Source: Streptomyces sp. SCSIO 75703
GTDB lineage: Bacteria > Actinomycetota > Actinomycetes > Streptomycetales > Streptomycetaceae
Reading direction: 5' to 3'
Length of the DNA stretch: 64,000 bases
Assembly (NCBI RefSeq): GCF_036607905.1
Contig: NZ_CP144555.1
Span: 248,001 to 312,000, forward strand
The position numbers and the translations under genes were made by a program. Shown in pieces: positions 17,168 to 26,734 of this stretch; within the stretch, counting starts at the first letter, position 1; every line of letters begins with the position of its first letter. Under the pieces are notes generated by a model. The model was not told the DNA's origin. It did not search any database and was given only the letters and a program-made list of their open reading frames with translations.

Positions 17168-17820
17168 GCGGGTCCTCCGGTTCTGGTCCGGGCGGCGGAC
17201 CGGCGTCTTTCCGACAGCGGCCCGCGGCGCCCCCGGTCGTCGTCGCGCTCTCGTCGGGCGCTCCCGTCGAGGCTACGCGGCGCGCGGCACCGGGGCCGAG
17301 ACACCGCGGCGGGGCGCACGGCTCGCTCGCCGCCGGGCCGCCGCCGTCGCGGAGGCGCTCAGCCTCGCCCCGCCCGTGCTCGTCGGCATGTCCTGGGGAG
17401 CGCCGCTGCCCGGCCGCGACCGGGAGCTGGGCACCCACCGGCTGGTGCTGAGCCAGGGCACCGGCCGGACGCGGTGCTTCCTCGCGCGGTTCCCGCTCGC
17501 CGCACGCCCGGACGGGGGCCGGAGGCCGTACGCACCCGGTACGGGAGCGGGTACCCCGCCCCCGTACCGCCTCTTGTGTGATCATCTTGGCGTTCGCCCC
17601 GCAAGCCCTCCCTCTTTCAGGCGGTTTGTCTGCTTAGCATGCGGGGTCCGCGCCTGACGGGCCGTCGGCGCCACCGCGCGACGGCACCCCGGCCCGGACG
17701 GCGCACCCCGGCGCCACGTGGCGAAGGCCCCGTGCCGCGGTGCGCGGGACGACCGTCCGGGACCACGCCCGCCCGCGCCGCTCGCCCCGGGACCCGCCCG
17801 CCCGTACGAGAGGACACCAG
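17168..17820. other. 650-bp stretch with no clear gene
   Basis: The + strand from about 17,310 to 17,560 has a coding-like frame (AAAVAEALSLAPPVLVG, THRLVLSQGTGRTRCF) without a credible start or RBS and no family I recognise; it may be a remnant. The last 240 bases form the upstream region of the phoD gene, including an AT-richer patch (17,575-17,640). No full PHO box could be found. Confidence 0.3.
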
Positions 17821-19485
17821 ATGGCGCCCAGGGGCCGTCACCGCGCACCGGCCGACCACGCCCTCGCCCCGCACGACGCCACGCTGCGGGCCGCCGCCCG
17901 CCGCCTCGGCCGCAGGCGCTTCCTCACGGTGACCGCGGCCGCCGCCGCGCTCGCCTTCGCCACCGACCTGCCGGCCCGCGGCGCCTTCGCCGCCCCCGCC
18001 CGGGGCGGCGCGCGGATCGCCGCCGACCCCTTCACCCTGGGCGTCGCCTCCGGGGACCCGCTGCCCGACTCGGTGCTGCTGTGGACGCGGCTGGCGCCCG
18101 AGCCGTTCACCGCCGACGGCGGGCTGGGCGAGGAGCGGATCACGGTCGACTGGGAGGTGGCGCTCGACGAGCGCTTCGCCACCGTGGTCCGCCGCGGTCA
18201 GGCCCTCGCGCACGCCGAGTACCGGCACAGCGTGCACGTCGACGTGCGGGGGCTCGCGCCCGGCACGGTCTACCACTACCGCTTCCGCGCGGGCGCCTGG
18301 ATCAGTCCCGTGGGCCGCACCCGCACCGCGCCCGCCGCCGGCACCCCGGTGGCGTCGCTGCGGCTCGCGGCCGTCGCCTGCCAGGCGTACCAGGACGGCT
18401 ACTTCACCGTCCACCGCCACCTCGCCGAGGACGACGTCGACGTCGTCTTCCACCTCGGCGACTACCTGTACGAGTACGCGGTGAACTCCTCCGGCGGGGA
18501 GCGCCGCTACCCCTCCGGCACGCTGCCCGGCGTCTTCGACCACGAGACCATGACGCTCGCGGACTACCGGCTGCGCTACTCCCTCTACAAGAGCGACCCG
18601 GACCTGCGGGCGGCGCACGCCGCGCACCCCTTCGTCGTCACCTGGGACGACCACGAGGCCGAGAACAACTACGCGGGCGCCGTGCCCGAGAACGACGTGC
18701 CGCCCGAGGAGTTCCTGCTGCGCCGGGCCGCCGCGTACCGGGCGTACTGGGAGCACCAGCCGCTGCGCGCGGCCCAGTTGCCGCAGGGACCCGACGCGCG
18801 GATGTACCGCCGGCTGCACTGGGGCACGCTCGCCCAGTTCGACGTGCTGGACACCCGCCAGTACCGCTCCGACCAGGTCTACGACGACCGGCCGCACCCG
18901 CCCGGACCGGAGTCCGACGATCCGGCGCGCACCCTCACCGGGGCGGCGCAGGAGCGCTGGCTGCTCGACGGCTGGCACGCCTCCACGGCGCTGTGGAACG
19001 TGATGCCGCAGCAGGTCTGCTTCTCCCAGCGGAAGTTCGCCGCCGGGGCCGACGCGGACATGTCGATGGACGCCTGGGACGGCTACCGCGCCTCCCGGAA
19101 CCGGGTCGTCGCCGGTGCCAAGGCGGCCGGGATCGACAACTGGCTCGTCCTCACCGGTGACGTGCACGTGGCCTACGCCTTCGACGTCCTGGACGACTTC
19201 GACGACCCGGACTCCCGGACGCTGGGCACGGAGATCACCTGCACCTCGGTGGCCAGCGGCCGGGACGGCCAGGAGAAGCCGGCCACCTGGGACGCGTATC
19301 TGCGGGCCAATCCGCACCTGCGCTTCTACCACGGCAAACGCGGCTACGCCCGGGTCGAACTGGGCCGGGCGGCGGCCCGCGTCGACTTCCGCGCCGTCCC
19401 GGCCGTCACCACGCCGGGCGCCCCCGTCACGACGGCCGCGTCCTTCGTCACCGAGGCCGGCGCCCCCGGCCTCAAAGCCGCCTGA
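17821..19485 (+). CDS. phoD: Secreted alkaline phosphatase PhoD
   Basis: This 554-residue protein carries a Tat signal (GRRRFLT at about residues 37-43, then an Ala-rich hydrophobic stretch and AFA cleavage region). A PhoD N-terminal domain (GVASGDPLPDSVLLWTRL) and the metallophosphatase core follow: HLGDYLYEY, TWDDHEAENNY and LTGDVHVAYAF hold the metal ligands. It releases phosphate from phosphodiesters and monoesters outside the cell. ATG 17821 is preceded by GAGAGGA. PhoD is normally under PhoP control, but only a single PHO-box-like unit is visible. Confidence 0.94.
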   Translation: MAPRGRHRAPADHALAPHDATLRAAARRLGRRRFLTVTAAAAALAFATDLPARGAFAAPARGGARIAADPFTLGVASGDPLPDSVLLWTRLAPEPFTADGGLGEERITVDWEVALDERFATVVRRGQALAHAEYRHSVHVDVRGLAPGTVYHYRFRAGAWISPVGRTRTAPAAGTPVASLRLAAVACQAYQDGYFTVHRHLAEDDVDVVFHLGDYLYEYAVNSSGGERRYPSGTLPGVFDHETMTLADYRLRYSLYKSDPDLRAAHAAHPFVVTWDDHEAENNYAGAVPENDVPPEEFLLRRAAAYRAYWEHQPLRAAQLPQGPDARMYRRLHWGTLAQFDVLDTRQYRSDQVYDDRPHPPGPESDDPARTLTGAAQERWLLDGWHASTALWNVMPQQVCFSQRKFAAGADADMSMDAWDGYRASRNRVVAGAKAAGIDNWLVLTGDVHVAYAFDVLDDFDDPDSRTLGTEITCTSVASGRDGQEKPATWDAYLRANPHLRFYHGKRGYARVELGRAAARVDFRAVPAVTTPGAPVTTAASFVTEAGAPGLKAA

Positions 19486-19701
19486 AACCCGCCTGCGACC
19501 GGCCCCGGACCTCCCGGTTCCGGTCCGCGCCTACTGCACTTGCCGCCCGGCGGGTCCCCCATCGCGCGAATGACGCCGCCGCTCGGCATCGTCCGGAGCC
19601 GTTCCGGCAAGGACTGTGGCTTCCCCGGCCGGTACCGCTCCCGTCCCTTCCCCCCACTCAGCCGTCGCCGTGCCGGGCGGCGACCGAAGGAGGCATCCCG
19701 C

Positions 19702-21072
19702 ATGGTCGGCAGACACGCCAGGTACGGCCGCCGCGCCGTCTGGACGGCGCTCGGCGCGCTGGCCCTGGCCGCGCTCCCCCCGGTGGCCTCGGCCGCGCCG
19801 CCGCCCGCCCCCGCCCCCTCGGCCGTCCCGCCCTCCGGCGCCGGCCGGGCGCCCGCGGCGCTGCTGCGGGCGATGGAGCGGGACCTGGGGCTCGCGCCCG
19901 GCCGGGCGGCGGCCCGGCTGGTCAACGAGGCGGAGGCGGGCACCCGCGCGGGGCTGCTGCGCGACAGCCTCGGTGACCGCTTCGCCGGTGCCTGGGTGAG
20001 CGGCGACACCTCCGCCGAGCTGACCGTCGCCACCACGGACGCCGCCGACACGGACGCCATCGAGGCGCAGGGCGCGCGGGCGGCCGTCGTCGCCCGGGGC
20101 CTGGGCGAACTCACCGCCGTCAAGGAGCGGCTGGACGCCGCCGCCGGCCGCGTGTCCACCGCGGCCACGCCGGTCTGGTACGTCGACGTGCGCGCCAACC
20201 GGGTCGTGGTCCAGGCCGCCGGTGAACCGGCCGCGGACGCCTTCGCCGAGGCCGCCGGCGTGGACCGCGCGGACCTGGGCGTCCGGATCTCGGCGGAGCG
20301 GCCCCGCCTGTTCACGGACCTGGTGGGCGGCGACGCCTACCTCATCGACGGCCGGGCCCGTTGCTCCGTCGGCTTCTCCGTCACCCGGGACGGGCAGGAG
20401 GGCTTCGCCACCGCCGGCCACTGCGGCGCCCCGGGCGCGGTCACCACGGGCCCCGACGAGAGCGCGCAGGGCACCGTCCGGCAGTCCGTCTTCCCGGGCC
20501 GGGACATGGCGTGGGTGGCGGTCGGCGCGGGCTGGACGGCCACGCCGGACGTCAGGGCCCAGGACGGCACGACGATCCAGGTCGCCGGTTCGGTGGAGGC
20601 CCTGGCGGGGGCGTCGGTCTGCCGCTCGGGCTCCACCACGGGCTGGCACTGCGGCACCGTCCGGCAGCACGACACGAGCGTCAGCTACCCGGAGGGCACG
20701 GTCCGGGGCGTCACCGAGACCTCGGTGTGCGCGGAGCCCGGCGACTCCGGCGGCCCCTTCCTCGCGGGCGCCCAGGCGCAGGGCACCACCTCCGGCGGCT
20801 CCGGCGACTGCACGCGCGGCGGGACCACGTACTACCAGCCGGTCAACGCCACGCTCGCCGACTTCGGGCTGACCCTGCTGACCACGTCCGCCACGACGAA
20901 GACGCCCGCGCCGCAGGAGAGCACGGCGGGGGACGCGTGGACCGCCGGACGCGTCTACGAGGCCGGGGCCGCGGTGAGCCACGGGGGCGTCCGCTACCGC
21001 TGCCTGCAGGACCACCAGGCGCAGGCCGCCGCCTCCCCCGAGGCCACGCCGTCCCTGTGGCGGCGCGCCTGA
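19702..21072 (+). CDS. Streptogrisin-type serine protease with chitin-binding tail
   Basis: This 456-residue secreted prepro-protease has a signal peptide (residues 1-34, ending ASA) and a pro-domain (about 45-200). A chymotrypsin-fold protease follows with triad H240 (TAGHCG), D268 (GRDMAWV) and S349 (GDSGGP). A short linker (TKTPAPQEST) leads to a CBM5/12 chitin-binding domain (DAWTAGRVYEAGAAVSHGG through SLWRRA). This is the streptogrisin C architecture. It probably digests protein in chitin-rich or fungal material. RBS GAAGGAGG precedes ATG 19702. Confidence 0.94.
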   Translation: MVGRHARYGRRAVWTALGALALAALPPVASAAPPPAPAPSAVPPSGAGRAPAALLRAMERDLGLAPGRAAARLVNEAEAGTRAGLLRDSLGDRFAGAWVSGDTSAELTVATTDAADTDAIEAQGARAAVVARGLGELTAVKERLDAAAGRVSTAATPVWYVDVRANRVVVQAAGEPAADAFAEAAGVDRADLGVRISAERPRLFTDLVGGDAYLIDGRARCSVGFSVTRDGQEGFATAGHCGAPGAVTTGPDESAQGTVRQSVFPGRDMAWVAVGAGWTATPDVRAQDGTTIQVAGSVEALAGASVCRSGSTTGWHCGTVRQHDTSVSYPEGTVRGVTETSVCAEPGDSGGPFLAGAQAQGTTSGGSGDCTRGGTTYYQPVNATLADFGLTLLTTSATTKTPAPQESTAGDAWTAGRVYEAGAAVSHGGVRYRCLQDHQAQAAASPEATPSLWRRA

Positions 21073-21285
21073 CGGGCCGCCGGTCCGCGCACGGGCCCCG
21101 GACGGGGGCGGCCACCCTCGCCGGCCGGCGTCCCTCGGCGCCGGGCCGTGCGTGGACGCGGCAGCGCCGAGCACCCGTGCCGTGGGCGCGCACCGCCGAG
21201 GCCCGTGCCATGTGCGCGGCGCGCGGACCGGCGGGGTGCGCGGCGCCTCGTGCGGGCCGGGCGGGGTCGCCGGCCGGGGCGGTGC

Positions 21286-21915
21286 TCAGCGGTGGCGCAG
21301 GCGCCAGACGTGGTCCTCGCGGTGGCCCTCGACGCCCTCGGGCGAGGTGCTGGGCCGGCTGACGGTCTCCCGCGTGACGAGGGTCCACGCCTCGTCGGGC
21401 AGGGCGAGGTCGTCGAGGAGCCCGTCGAGGGTGGGGAACACCGCGTCGAAGGGCGGCTCGGTCTGCCAGGAGGGCCAGGCGGCGTGCAGGACGATCAGCA
21501 GCGTGCCGCCCTCCGCGACGGCGTGCGCGGCGGAGCGCAGCACACCGCGCTGGTCCAGTGCCACCGGGGACTGGAGGTAGTGCGCGCTCACCAGGTCGAA
21601 GAAGCCCTCGGGGAAGGTGCGGCCCAACTCGTGCCGTTCCCAGGCGGTGCGCTCGCCCACCCCGGCGTCGGCGGCGTGCGCGGCGGCGCGTTCGAGGGCG
21701 GTGGCGGAGATGTCGACGCCGGTCACCCGCCAGCCCCGCGAGGCCAGCCAGACGGCGTCCGCGCCCTCGCCGCAGCCCAGGTCGAGGGCGGTGCCGGGGC
21801 CGAGGTCCGCGGCCTCCCGGACCAGCAGGTCGTTCGGGCGTCCGCTCCACACCCGCCCGGAGTCCCGGTAGCGGGCCTCCCAGAAGTCGGCGGGCCGCGA
21901 CGGCGTGTCGGTCAT
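21286..21915 (-). CDS. Class I SAM-dependent methyltransferase
   Basis: This 209-residue protein has motif I ALDLGCGEGADAVWLASRGW, motif II VTGVDISATALERA and FDLVSAHYL, as in the TehB/thiopurine-like small methyltransferases. The N-terminus (FWEARYRDSGRVWSGRPND) is characteristic of this actinobacterial subgroup. The substrate is unknown. RBS GGGAGG precedes ATG 21915. Confidence 0.9.
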   Translation of the reverse strand: MTDTPSRPADFWEARYRDSGRVWSGRPNDLLVREAADLGPGTALDLGCGEGADAVWLASRGWRVTGVDISATALERAAAHAADAGVGERTAWERHELGRTFPEGFFDLVSAHYLQSPVALDQRGVLRSAAHAVAEGGTLLIVLHAAWPSWQTEPPFDAVFPTLDGLLDDLALPDEAWTLVTRETVSRPSTSPEGVEGHREDHVWRLRHR

Positions 21916-22042
21916 GGGTGCCTCCCCGGGGACGGTGTGCTGCTGCCGGTGGCGCGCGGCGTGCCGGGCGCCTCCCCCGCAGGTTGCACCGGGGGCGGCC
22001 CCGGGGACAAACGGCGTTGCCGTTCCGGCAAAGCGCGCCCGG

Positions 22043-23047
22043 TCAGCGGTAGGGGCGGGCGGTGGCTCCGCTGTCGTCGTCCTCGCCGCGCAGGAAGCGG
22101 GCGCGCTGCGGGAACGCGAGGTCGATGCCGGCCGCCTCCAGGGACTCCTTGACCCGGCGGCGCAGTTCGCGGGTGACGCCCCACTGCTGGAGCGGCACGG
22201 TCTTGACGGCGACGCGCACCAGGACGCCGTCGGCGTCGAGGGACTGCACGCCCCACACCGCGAGGTCCTCCAGGAGCAGGTCCGAGAAGCCGGGGTCCTC
22301 GCGCAGTCCGCGGCCGGCCTCCTCCAGGACCCGGTAGACGGTGTCGAGGTCCTCGTCGTAGGAGACGGTGACGTCCAGGACGGCGCGGGCCCACTCCTGG
22401 CTGTCGTTGCGCACGCGCAGGATCTCGCCGTTGCGGATGTGCCACAGGCCGCCGTTGAGGTCGCGGACGTGGGTGAGGCGCAGCCCGACGTGCTCCACCT
22501 CGCCGACGGCCTCGCCGAGGTCGACGGAGTCCCCGACGCCGTACTGGTCCTCGATCATGATGAGCAGTCCGGACAGGTAGTCGGCGACCAGGCTCTGGGC
22601 GCCGAAGCCGATGGCGAGGCCGACGACTCCGGCGCTGGCGAGGAGCGGGCCGAGCGCGATGCCGACCTGGTCGAGGACCATGGCCACGCCGACCATGAAG
22701 AGCACGATGGTCACGGCGCTGCTCAGTACCGAGCCGATGGTGCGGGCCCGCTGTTCGCGGCGCTGCCGGGCCCGCGAGCGGTCGCGGTGGAGCACGGCGG
22801 GCCCGCGTCCGGCACGGCGCGGCCGGCCGTGGTCGCTCTCGCCGCCGTTCGGCTCCAGGACGCGCTGCACGATCCGGGTGATGGCCCGTCGGGCGACGGC
22901 CCGTACGACCAGCAGGACGACGACGATGAGCGCGATGCGCAGCGGTATCCCGATCAGTGCGGTGGTGTGTTCGCCCACCCAGCCCGACCAGTCGGCCGCC
23001 GTGGTGACGTCGGCGGCCGGTCCGGTGCGTGCGGTTGCGTGCGTCAT
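22043..23047 (-). CDS. MscS-family mechanosensitive channel
   Basis: This 334-residue membrane protein has TM segments at about residues 30-52 and 105-130, and a pore helix with the MscS signature (ASAGVVGLAIGFGAQSLVADYLSG), followed by the cytoplasmic vestibule domain. It carries an Arg-rich loop between the first helices. It releases solutes on osmotic downshift. ATG 23047 has GGGAGC upstream; the frame is open further but has no similarity. Confidence 0.93.
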   Translation of the reverse strand: MTHATARTGPAADVTTAADWSGWVGEHTTALIGIPLRIALIVVVLLVVRAVARRAITRIVQRVLEPNGGESDHGRPRRAGRGPAVLHRDRSRARQRREQRARTIGSVLSSAVTIVLFMVGVAMVLDQVGIALGPLLASAGVVGLAIGFGAQSLVADYLSGLLIMIEDQYGVGDSVDLGEAVGEVEHVGLRLTHVRDLNGGLWHIRNGEILRVRNDSQEWARAVLDVTVSYDEDLDTVYRVLEEAGRGLREDPGFSDLLLEDLAVWGVQSLDADGVLVRVAVKTVPLQQWGVTRELRRRVKESLEAAGIDLAFPQRARFLRGEDDDSGATARPYR

Positions 23048-23390
23048 CGGCTCGCGTGCTCCCTCTCTCGGAGTTCTCAGGGGTCTCGGGATCTCGGGGT
23101 ATCGAGGTGTCGAGGTGTCGGGGGTGTCGGGGTTCGTCGGCGTGCGCGGCCGGCACCGCCGTCGGCGACACCTACCCACGGCCGCCCCGAACATGACGGG
23201 GCCGCACCACCGGCCCGCCCCGGACTCCCCTTGTCACCGCCTTCGCCCGGCGCCGTACGACGACACGGCGATACATCCGCCTTCCGCCGCCTTGTCCGGA
23301 TGGTTACGGCATCTTCACCGGCGTCCGCCCATCCCGGGCGTGTCGCGGGGCACCCGGTGGGACGTCGCCCACCGAGGAGGGATCCGCGGC
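23048..23390. other. Divergent intergenic region with short TCG/GGTG repeats
   Basis: Between the MscS gene and the small membrane protein there is no gene. At about 23,090-23,140 lies a short imperfect tandem repeat of a TCGAGGTG-like unit (8-9 bp, about five copies). I see no clear promoter hexamers or palindromes. Confidence 0.4.
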
Positions 23391-23591
23391 GTGGTCATCG
23401 TTGCCGTACTGCTGCTGCCCTGCCTCGGGCTGCTGCTCCTCACCATGACGTTCCTGGAGGACCGGCTCTTCGACGGGACCGGGCGGCCCGCCCGGCGCTC
23501 CCGGCGCCGGCATCTGCGCCTCGTCCCGGGCGGCGGCCGGGGACGGCACGCGGCGGCCGGGGACGGCCGGGAGGAGCGGGACGCGGCCTGA
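23391..23591 (+). CDS. Small single-pass membrane protein, unknown function
   Basis: This 66-residue protein begins at GTG 23391, after GAGGAGG 10 bases upstream. Residues 2-20 (VIVAVLLLPCLGLLLLTMT) form one transmembrane helix, followed by a basic cytoplasmic tail rich in Arg and Gly. No domain is recognised. Codon use and the RBS support it as a real gene. Confidence 0.6.
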   Translation: MVIVAVLLLPCLGLLLLTMTFLEDRLFDGTGRPARRSRRRHLRLVPGGGRGRHAAAGDGREERDAA

Positions 23592-23704
23592 CGGCCGGGG
23601 GCCCGGCGGCGCCGCGTAGGGTCCTGGTGGTGTGGCCGTTCCGGTTCCGGGGTCCTCGCGGGGCCACGCTGTGGGCGACGGACCCCGTGTCCGGGAGGAG
23701 AGCG

Positions 23705-24133
23705 ATGACCACCGACGAGGCGGACGACGCGTTCGTACGGTTCTGGCAGGAGCGCCGAGTGTGCTTCCTGGCCACCCCACGCGTCGGCGGCGGCCCGCAC
23801 CTGGTGCCGGTGGGCGTGACGTACGACCACGCCACCCGCACGGCGCGGGTCATCACCAGCCGGGACACCGCCAAGGTCCGCAACGTCCTGCGGGCGGTGG
23901 AGGCCGGTCGGGCGACGGTCGCGGTCGGCCAGGTGGACGGCCGGCGCTGGTCCACGCTGGAGGGCACGGCGGCCGTCCGGGACGACCCCGGCGCGGTGCG
24001 GGAGGCGGAGGAGCGGTACGCGGCGCGCTACCGGCGGCCCCGGGAGAACCCGCGGCGGGTCGTCATCGAGGTCTCCGTCCGGCGCTTCCTCGGCACGGTG
24101 CGCCCCGGACCGGACGCGCACGGCGCCGGGTGA
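23705..24133 (+). CDS. Split-barrel F420/FMN-binding (PPOX-class) protein
   Basis: This 142-residue single split-barrel domain of the pyridoxamine-5'-phosphate oxidase superfamily has the pattern CFLATPRVGGGPHLVPVGVTYD, then VRNVLRAVEAGRATVAVGQVDG. This fits the actinobacterial F420-dependent reductase subgroup, which uses F420 as hydride donor or biliverdin-like substrates. The exact reaction is unknown. RBS GGGAGGAG precedes ATG 23705. Confidence 0.85.
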   Translation: MTTDEADDAFVRFWQERRVCFLATPRVGGGPHLVPVGVTYDHATRTARVITSRDTAKVRNVLRAVEAGRATVAVGQVDGRRWSTLEGTAAVRDDPGAVREAEERYAARYRRPRENPRRVVIEVSVRRFLGTVRPGPDAHGAG

Positions 24134-24193
24134 CGGGCGCGGCCCCGCCCCCTCGGCGTCCGCGCCGTCGCCCCCGCGGCGTCCGGCGCCCCC

Positions 24194-26344
24194 TCAGCCT
24201 TCGGCGGCGCCGTCCGGACCGCCGGTCCGGGCCGGGCGGTCGCGGCCGAGGCGGCCGGGCCACCAGGCGACGGGCCCGGTCTCCCGGGCGAGGGCCGGGA
24301 CCAGCAGCGAACGCACCACCAGCGTGTCGAGCAGGACGCCGAAGGCGACGATGAAGGCGATCTGCACCAGGAAGGCCAGCGGGATCACCGCGAGGGCGGC
24401 GAAGGTCGCGGCCAGCACCACCCCGGCCGAGGTGATCACGCCACCGGTGACGGTCAGTCCGCGCAGGATGCCCTGTCGTACCCCGTGGCGCAGCGCCTCC
24501 TGCCGGACCCGGGACATCAGGAAGATGTTGTAGTCGACGCCGAGCGCCACCAGGAACACGAAGCCGTACAGCGGTACGGAGGCGTCGGTGCCGGTGAAGC
24601 CGAGGACGTGCCGGAAGACGAGGGCCGCGATGCCCAGGGTGGCGAGGAAGTTCAGCGCCACCGTCGCCACCAGCACCACCGGCATGAGCAGCGAGCGCAG
24701 CAGGGCGACGAGGATGACCAGGATGATGGCGAGGACGACGGGCACGATGACGGTCCGGTCGTGCTCGGCGGTGCGCTGGGTGTCGTACTGCTGGGCGGTG
24801 TAGCCGCCGACCAGGGCGTCGGCGCCGGGCACCGCGTGGACGGCGGAGCGGAGCCGGGCCACCGTGTCCTTGGCGGCGTCGCTGTCGGCCGGGTCGCGCA
24901 GCGTCGCGTCGATGCGGACCCGCCCGTCGACGACACGCGGGGGGCCGCCGCCGGGCCGGCCCGTGTCGGTCACGGCGCCGGCGGAGGCCACGCCGGTCGT
25001 GTCGCGGACCGCGGCGAGCACCCGGTCGGTGCGGCCGGCGTCCGCGATGATCACGGCGGGGGTGCCGGAGCCGCCGGGGAAGTGCCGGGCCAGGGTCCGC
25101 TGGGCGGAGACGGACGGGACCTCCTTGACGAAGATCTCGTCGAGCGGCACGCCCCGCGAGGTCAGCGTGGGCGCGAAGGCGGCGCAGGCGAGGAGCGCGA
25201 TCAGGCAGACGGACCACACCCGGCGCGGCGAACGGTCCACGGCCGCCGCGACCCGGTGCCACACGGGGTGTCCGGCCGGGGCGTCGTCGGCGCCGTCCGG
25301 GCCCCCGGTGTCCGGGCCGGCGGCGGGCGCGGGGGCGGCGGGCCAGTAGGCGGCACGGCCGAGCAGGACCAGTACGGCGGGCAGGAAGGTGAGGGTGCTC
25401 AGGACGGCGCAGACGATGCCGATGGCACCGACGGGGCCGAGGGCCCGGTTGTTGGTCAGGTCGCTGAGCAGCAGCGCGAGCAGGCCGAGGGCGACGGTCG
25501 CGGCGCTGGCGACGACGGTGGACCAGGAGGAGCGCAGTGCGGCGCGGCCGGCGGCGAACCGGTCCTCGTGCCGGACCAGTTCCTCGCGGTAGCGGGCGGT
25601 GAGGAGCAGGGCGTAGTCGGTGGCGGCGCCGATGACCAGGATGGAGAGGATGCCCTGCACCTGGCCGTCGACGCGGACCACACCGCGGTCGGCGAGGACG
25701 TAGACGATCGCGCAGGCCAGGCCGAGGGCGAAGACCGCGCCGAGGATGATGACCAGCGGCAGCAGGACGCTGCGGTAGACGAGCAGCAGGATCACCAGGA
25801 CGGTGACGAGGGCGACCCCGAGCAGCAGTCCGTCGATGCCGGAGAAGGCGTGCGAGAGGTCGGCCTGGGTGGCGGCGGGACCGGCCAGGTGGGCCGTGGT
25901 CCCGGGGACCTTCTCCGCGGCGGCGCGGATGCGGTCCAGCGTGCCGGGAAGGCGGTCGCCGAGGTCGGGCTCGACCGGGACGACGGCCTGGAGCGCCTCG
26001 CCGTCCTCGGAGGGCAGGGCCGGGGAGGCGCGGCCGACGGTGCCCGCCGCCCCGTCGAGGGCCGCGACCGCCTCGGTGGCCGCCGCGCGCCGGTCGGCGA
26101 CCGCGCCGCCGCCGTCGGCGGTCCACACGACGATGACCGGCAGGGTCTCCTCCGGCTGGAACGCCTTCTGCGCGTCGATGACCCGCGTGGACTCGGCGCT
26201 GCGGGGCAGGAAGGACGCCTGGTCGTTGGTGGCGACCTCGCCCAGTTTCCCGGCGTAGGGGCCGAGGGTCCCGCCGATGCCGAGCCAGACCAGGAGCAGG
26301 AGGAAGGGGACGAGCCGGCGGGCCCGCCGGGAGGTGAGGGTCAT
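24194..26344 (-). CDS. MMPL/RND-family exporter
   Basis: This 716-residue transporter has two repeated halves. Each has one TM helix, a large outside domain (about 40-185 and 405-535) and five clustered TM helices, for example ILSILVIGAATDYALLLTARYREEL and VFLVALGVDYNIFLMSRVR, which carry the proton-relay Asp-Tyr pair of MMPL proteins. Such proteins export lipids, siderophores or antibiotics. The start at ATG 26344 has a weak RBS. A strong operator lies 157 bases upstream. The neighbouring MarR gene may control it. Confidence 0.92.
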   Translation of the reverse strand: MTLTSRRARRLVPFLLLLVWLGIGGTLGPYAGKLGEVATNDQASFLPRSAESTRVIDAQKAFQPEETLPVIVVWTADGGGAVADRRAAATEAVAALDGAAGTVGRASPALPSEDGEALQAVVPVEPDLGDRLPGTLDRIRAAAEKVPGTTAHLAGPAATQADLSHAFSGIDGLLLGVALVTVLVILLLVYRSVLLPLVIILGAVFALGLACAIVYVLADRGVVRVDGQVQGILSILVIGAATDYALLLTARYREELVRHEDRFAAGRAALRSSWSTVVASAATVALGLLALLLSDLTNNRALGPVGAIGIVCAVLSTLTFLPAVLVLLGRAAYWPAAPAPAAGPDTGGPDGADDAPAGHPVWHRVAAAVDRSPRRVWSVCLIALLACAAFAPTLTSRGVPLDEIFVKEVPSVSAQRTLARHFPGGSGTPAVIIADAGRTDRVLAAVRDTTGVASAGAVTDTGRPGGGPPRVVDGRVRIDATLRDPADSDAAKDTVARLRSAVHAVPGADALVGGYTAQQYDTQRTAEHDRTVIVPVVLAIILVILVALLRSLLMPVVLVATVALNFLATLGIAALVFRHVLGFTGTDASVPLYGFVFLVALGVDYNIFLMSRVRQEALRHGVRQGILRGLTVTGGVITSAGVVLAATFAALAVIPLAFLVQIAFIVAFGVLLDTLVVRSLLVPALARETGPVAWWPGRLGRDRPARTGGPDGAAEG

Positions 26345-26500
26345 CGGGGCGACGGTCTCCGGGGATCGGCGTGCGGTCCGGCGGGACCGCGGGGCGTCTG
26401 GGTTTCCGAGCGTCTGGGCGTTGGGGTGGCGGGGTGGTCCTGCCACGGGAAAGTGAACCGGCCGGCCGGGGCCGAGCCGAAGGCGACGCGCCGGACAGTC

Positions 26501-26531
26501 ACTCGATCATAAACAATCTCAATGATCGAGT
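26501..26531. promoter_or_regulatory. Operator-like 31-bp inverted repeat upstream of MMPL gene
   Basis: ACTCGATCAT (26501-26510) and ATGATCGAGT (26522-26531) are perfect 10-bp arms separated by 11 bases. On the minus strand the repeat contains TATGAT, one base from the -10 consensus, so a bound protein would cover the MMPL promoter. The stretch is clearly AT-richer than its surroundings. MarR from the next gene, or a distant TetR, could bind it. Confidence 0.65.
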
Positions 26532-26734
26532 AACTGCTCCCCGCTAATGACGGGGCACGCGGTGCGCCGCGCGGCCGGACGCGGACCGTACCGCTCGGCG
26601 TTCCCGGCCCGGACGCGAGCCGTGCCCGTGGTCCTGCGCGCTCGGACCCGCACCGTCCCCGTGGGCGCTCCGTCCCCGTGGGCGCTCCGCCGCCGGGCGC
26701 GGCGACGGCCGACGCGCGTGAGCGGCGCGCGGGC

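Noticed and set aside
17575..17640. PHO box before phoD
   Set aside because: Only one unit like GTTCGCCCCGC is visible. A PHO box needs at least two 11-bp direct repeats in register, and the second is missing.
24485..26512. A 675-codon + strand frame opposite the MMPL gene
   Set aside because: It is antisense to conserved transmembrane helices of the MMPL exporter and is made mainly of Gly, Asp, Glu and Gln.
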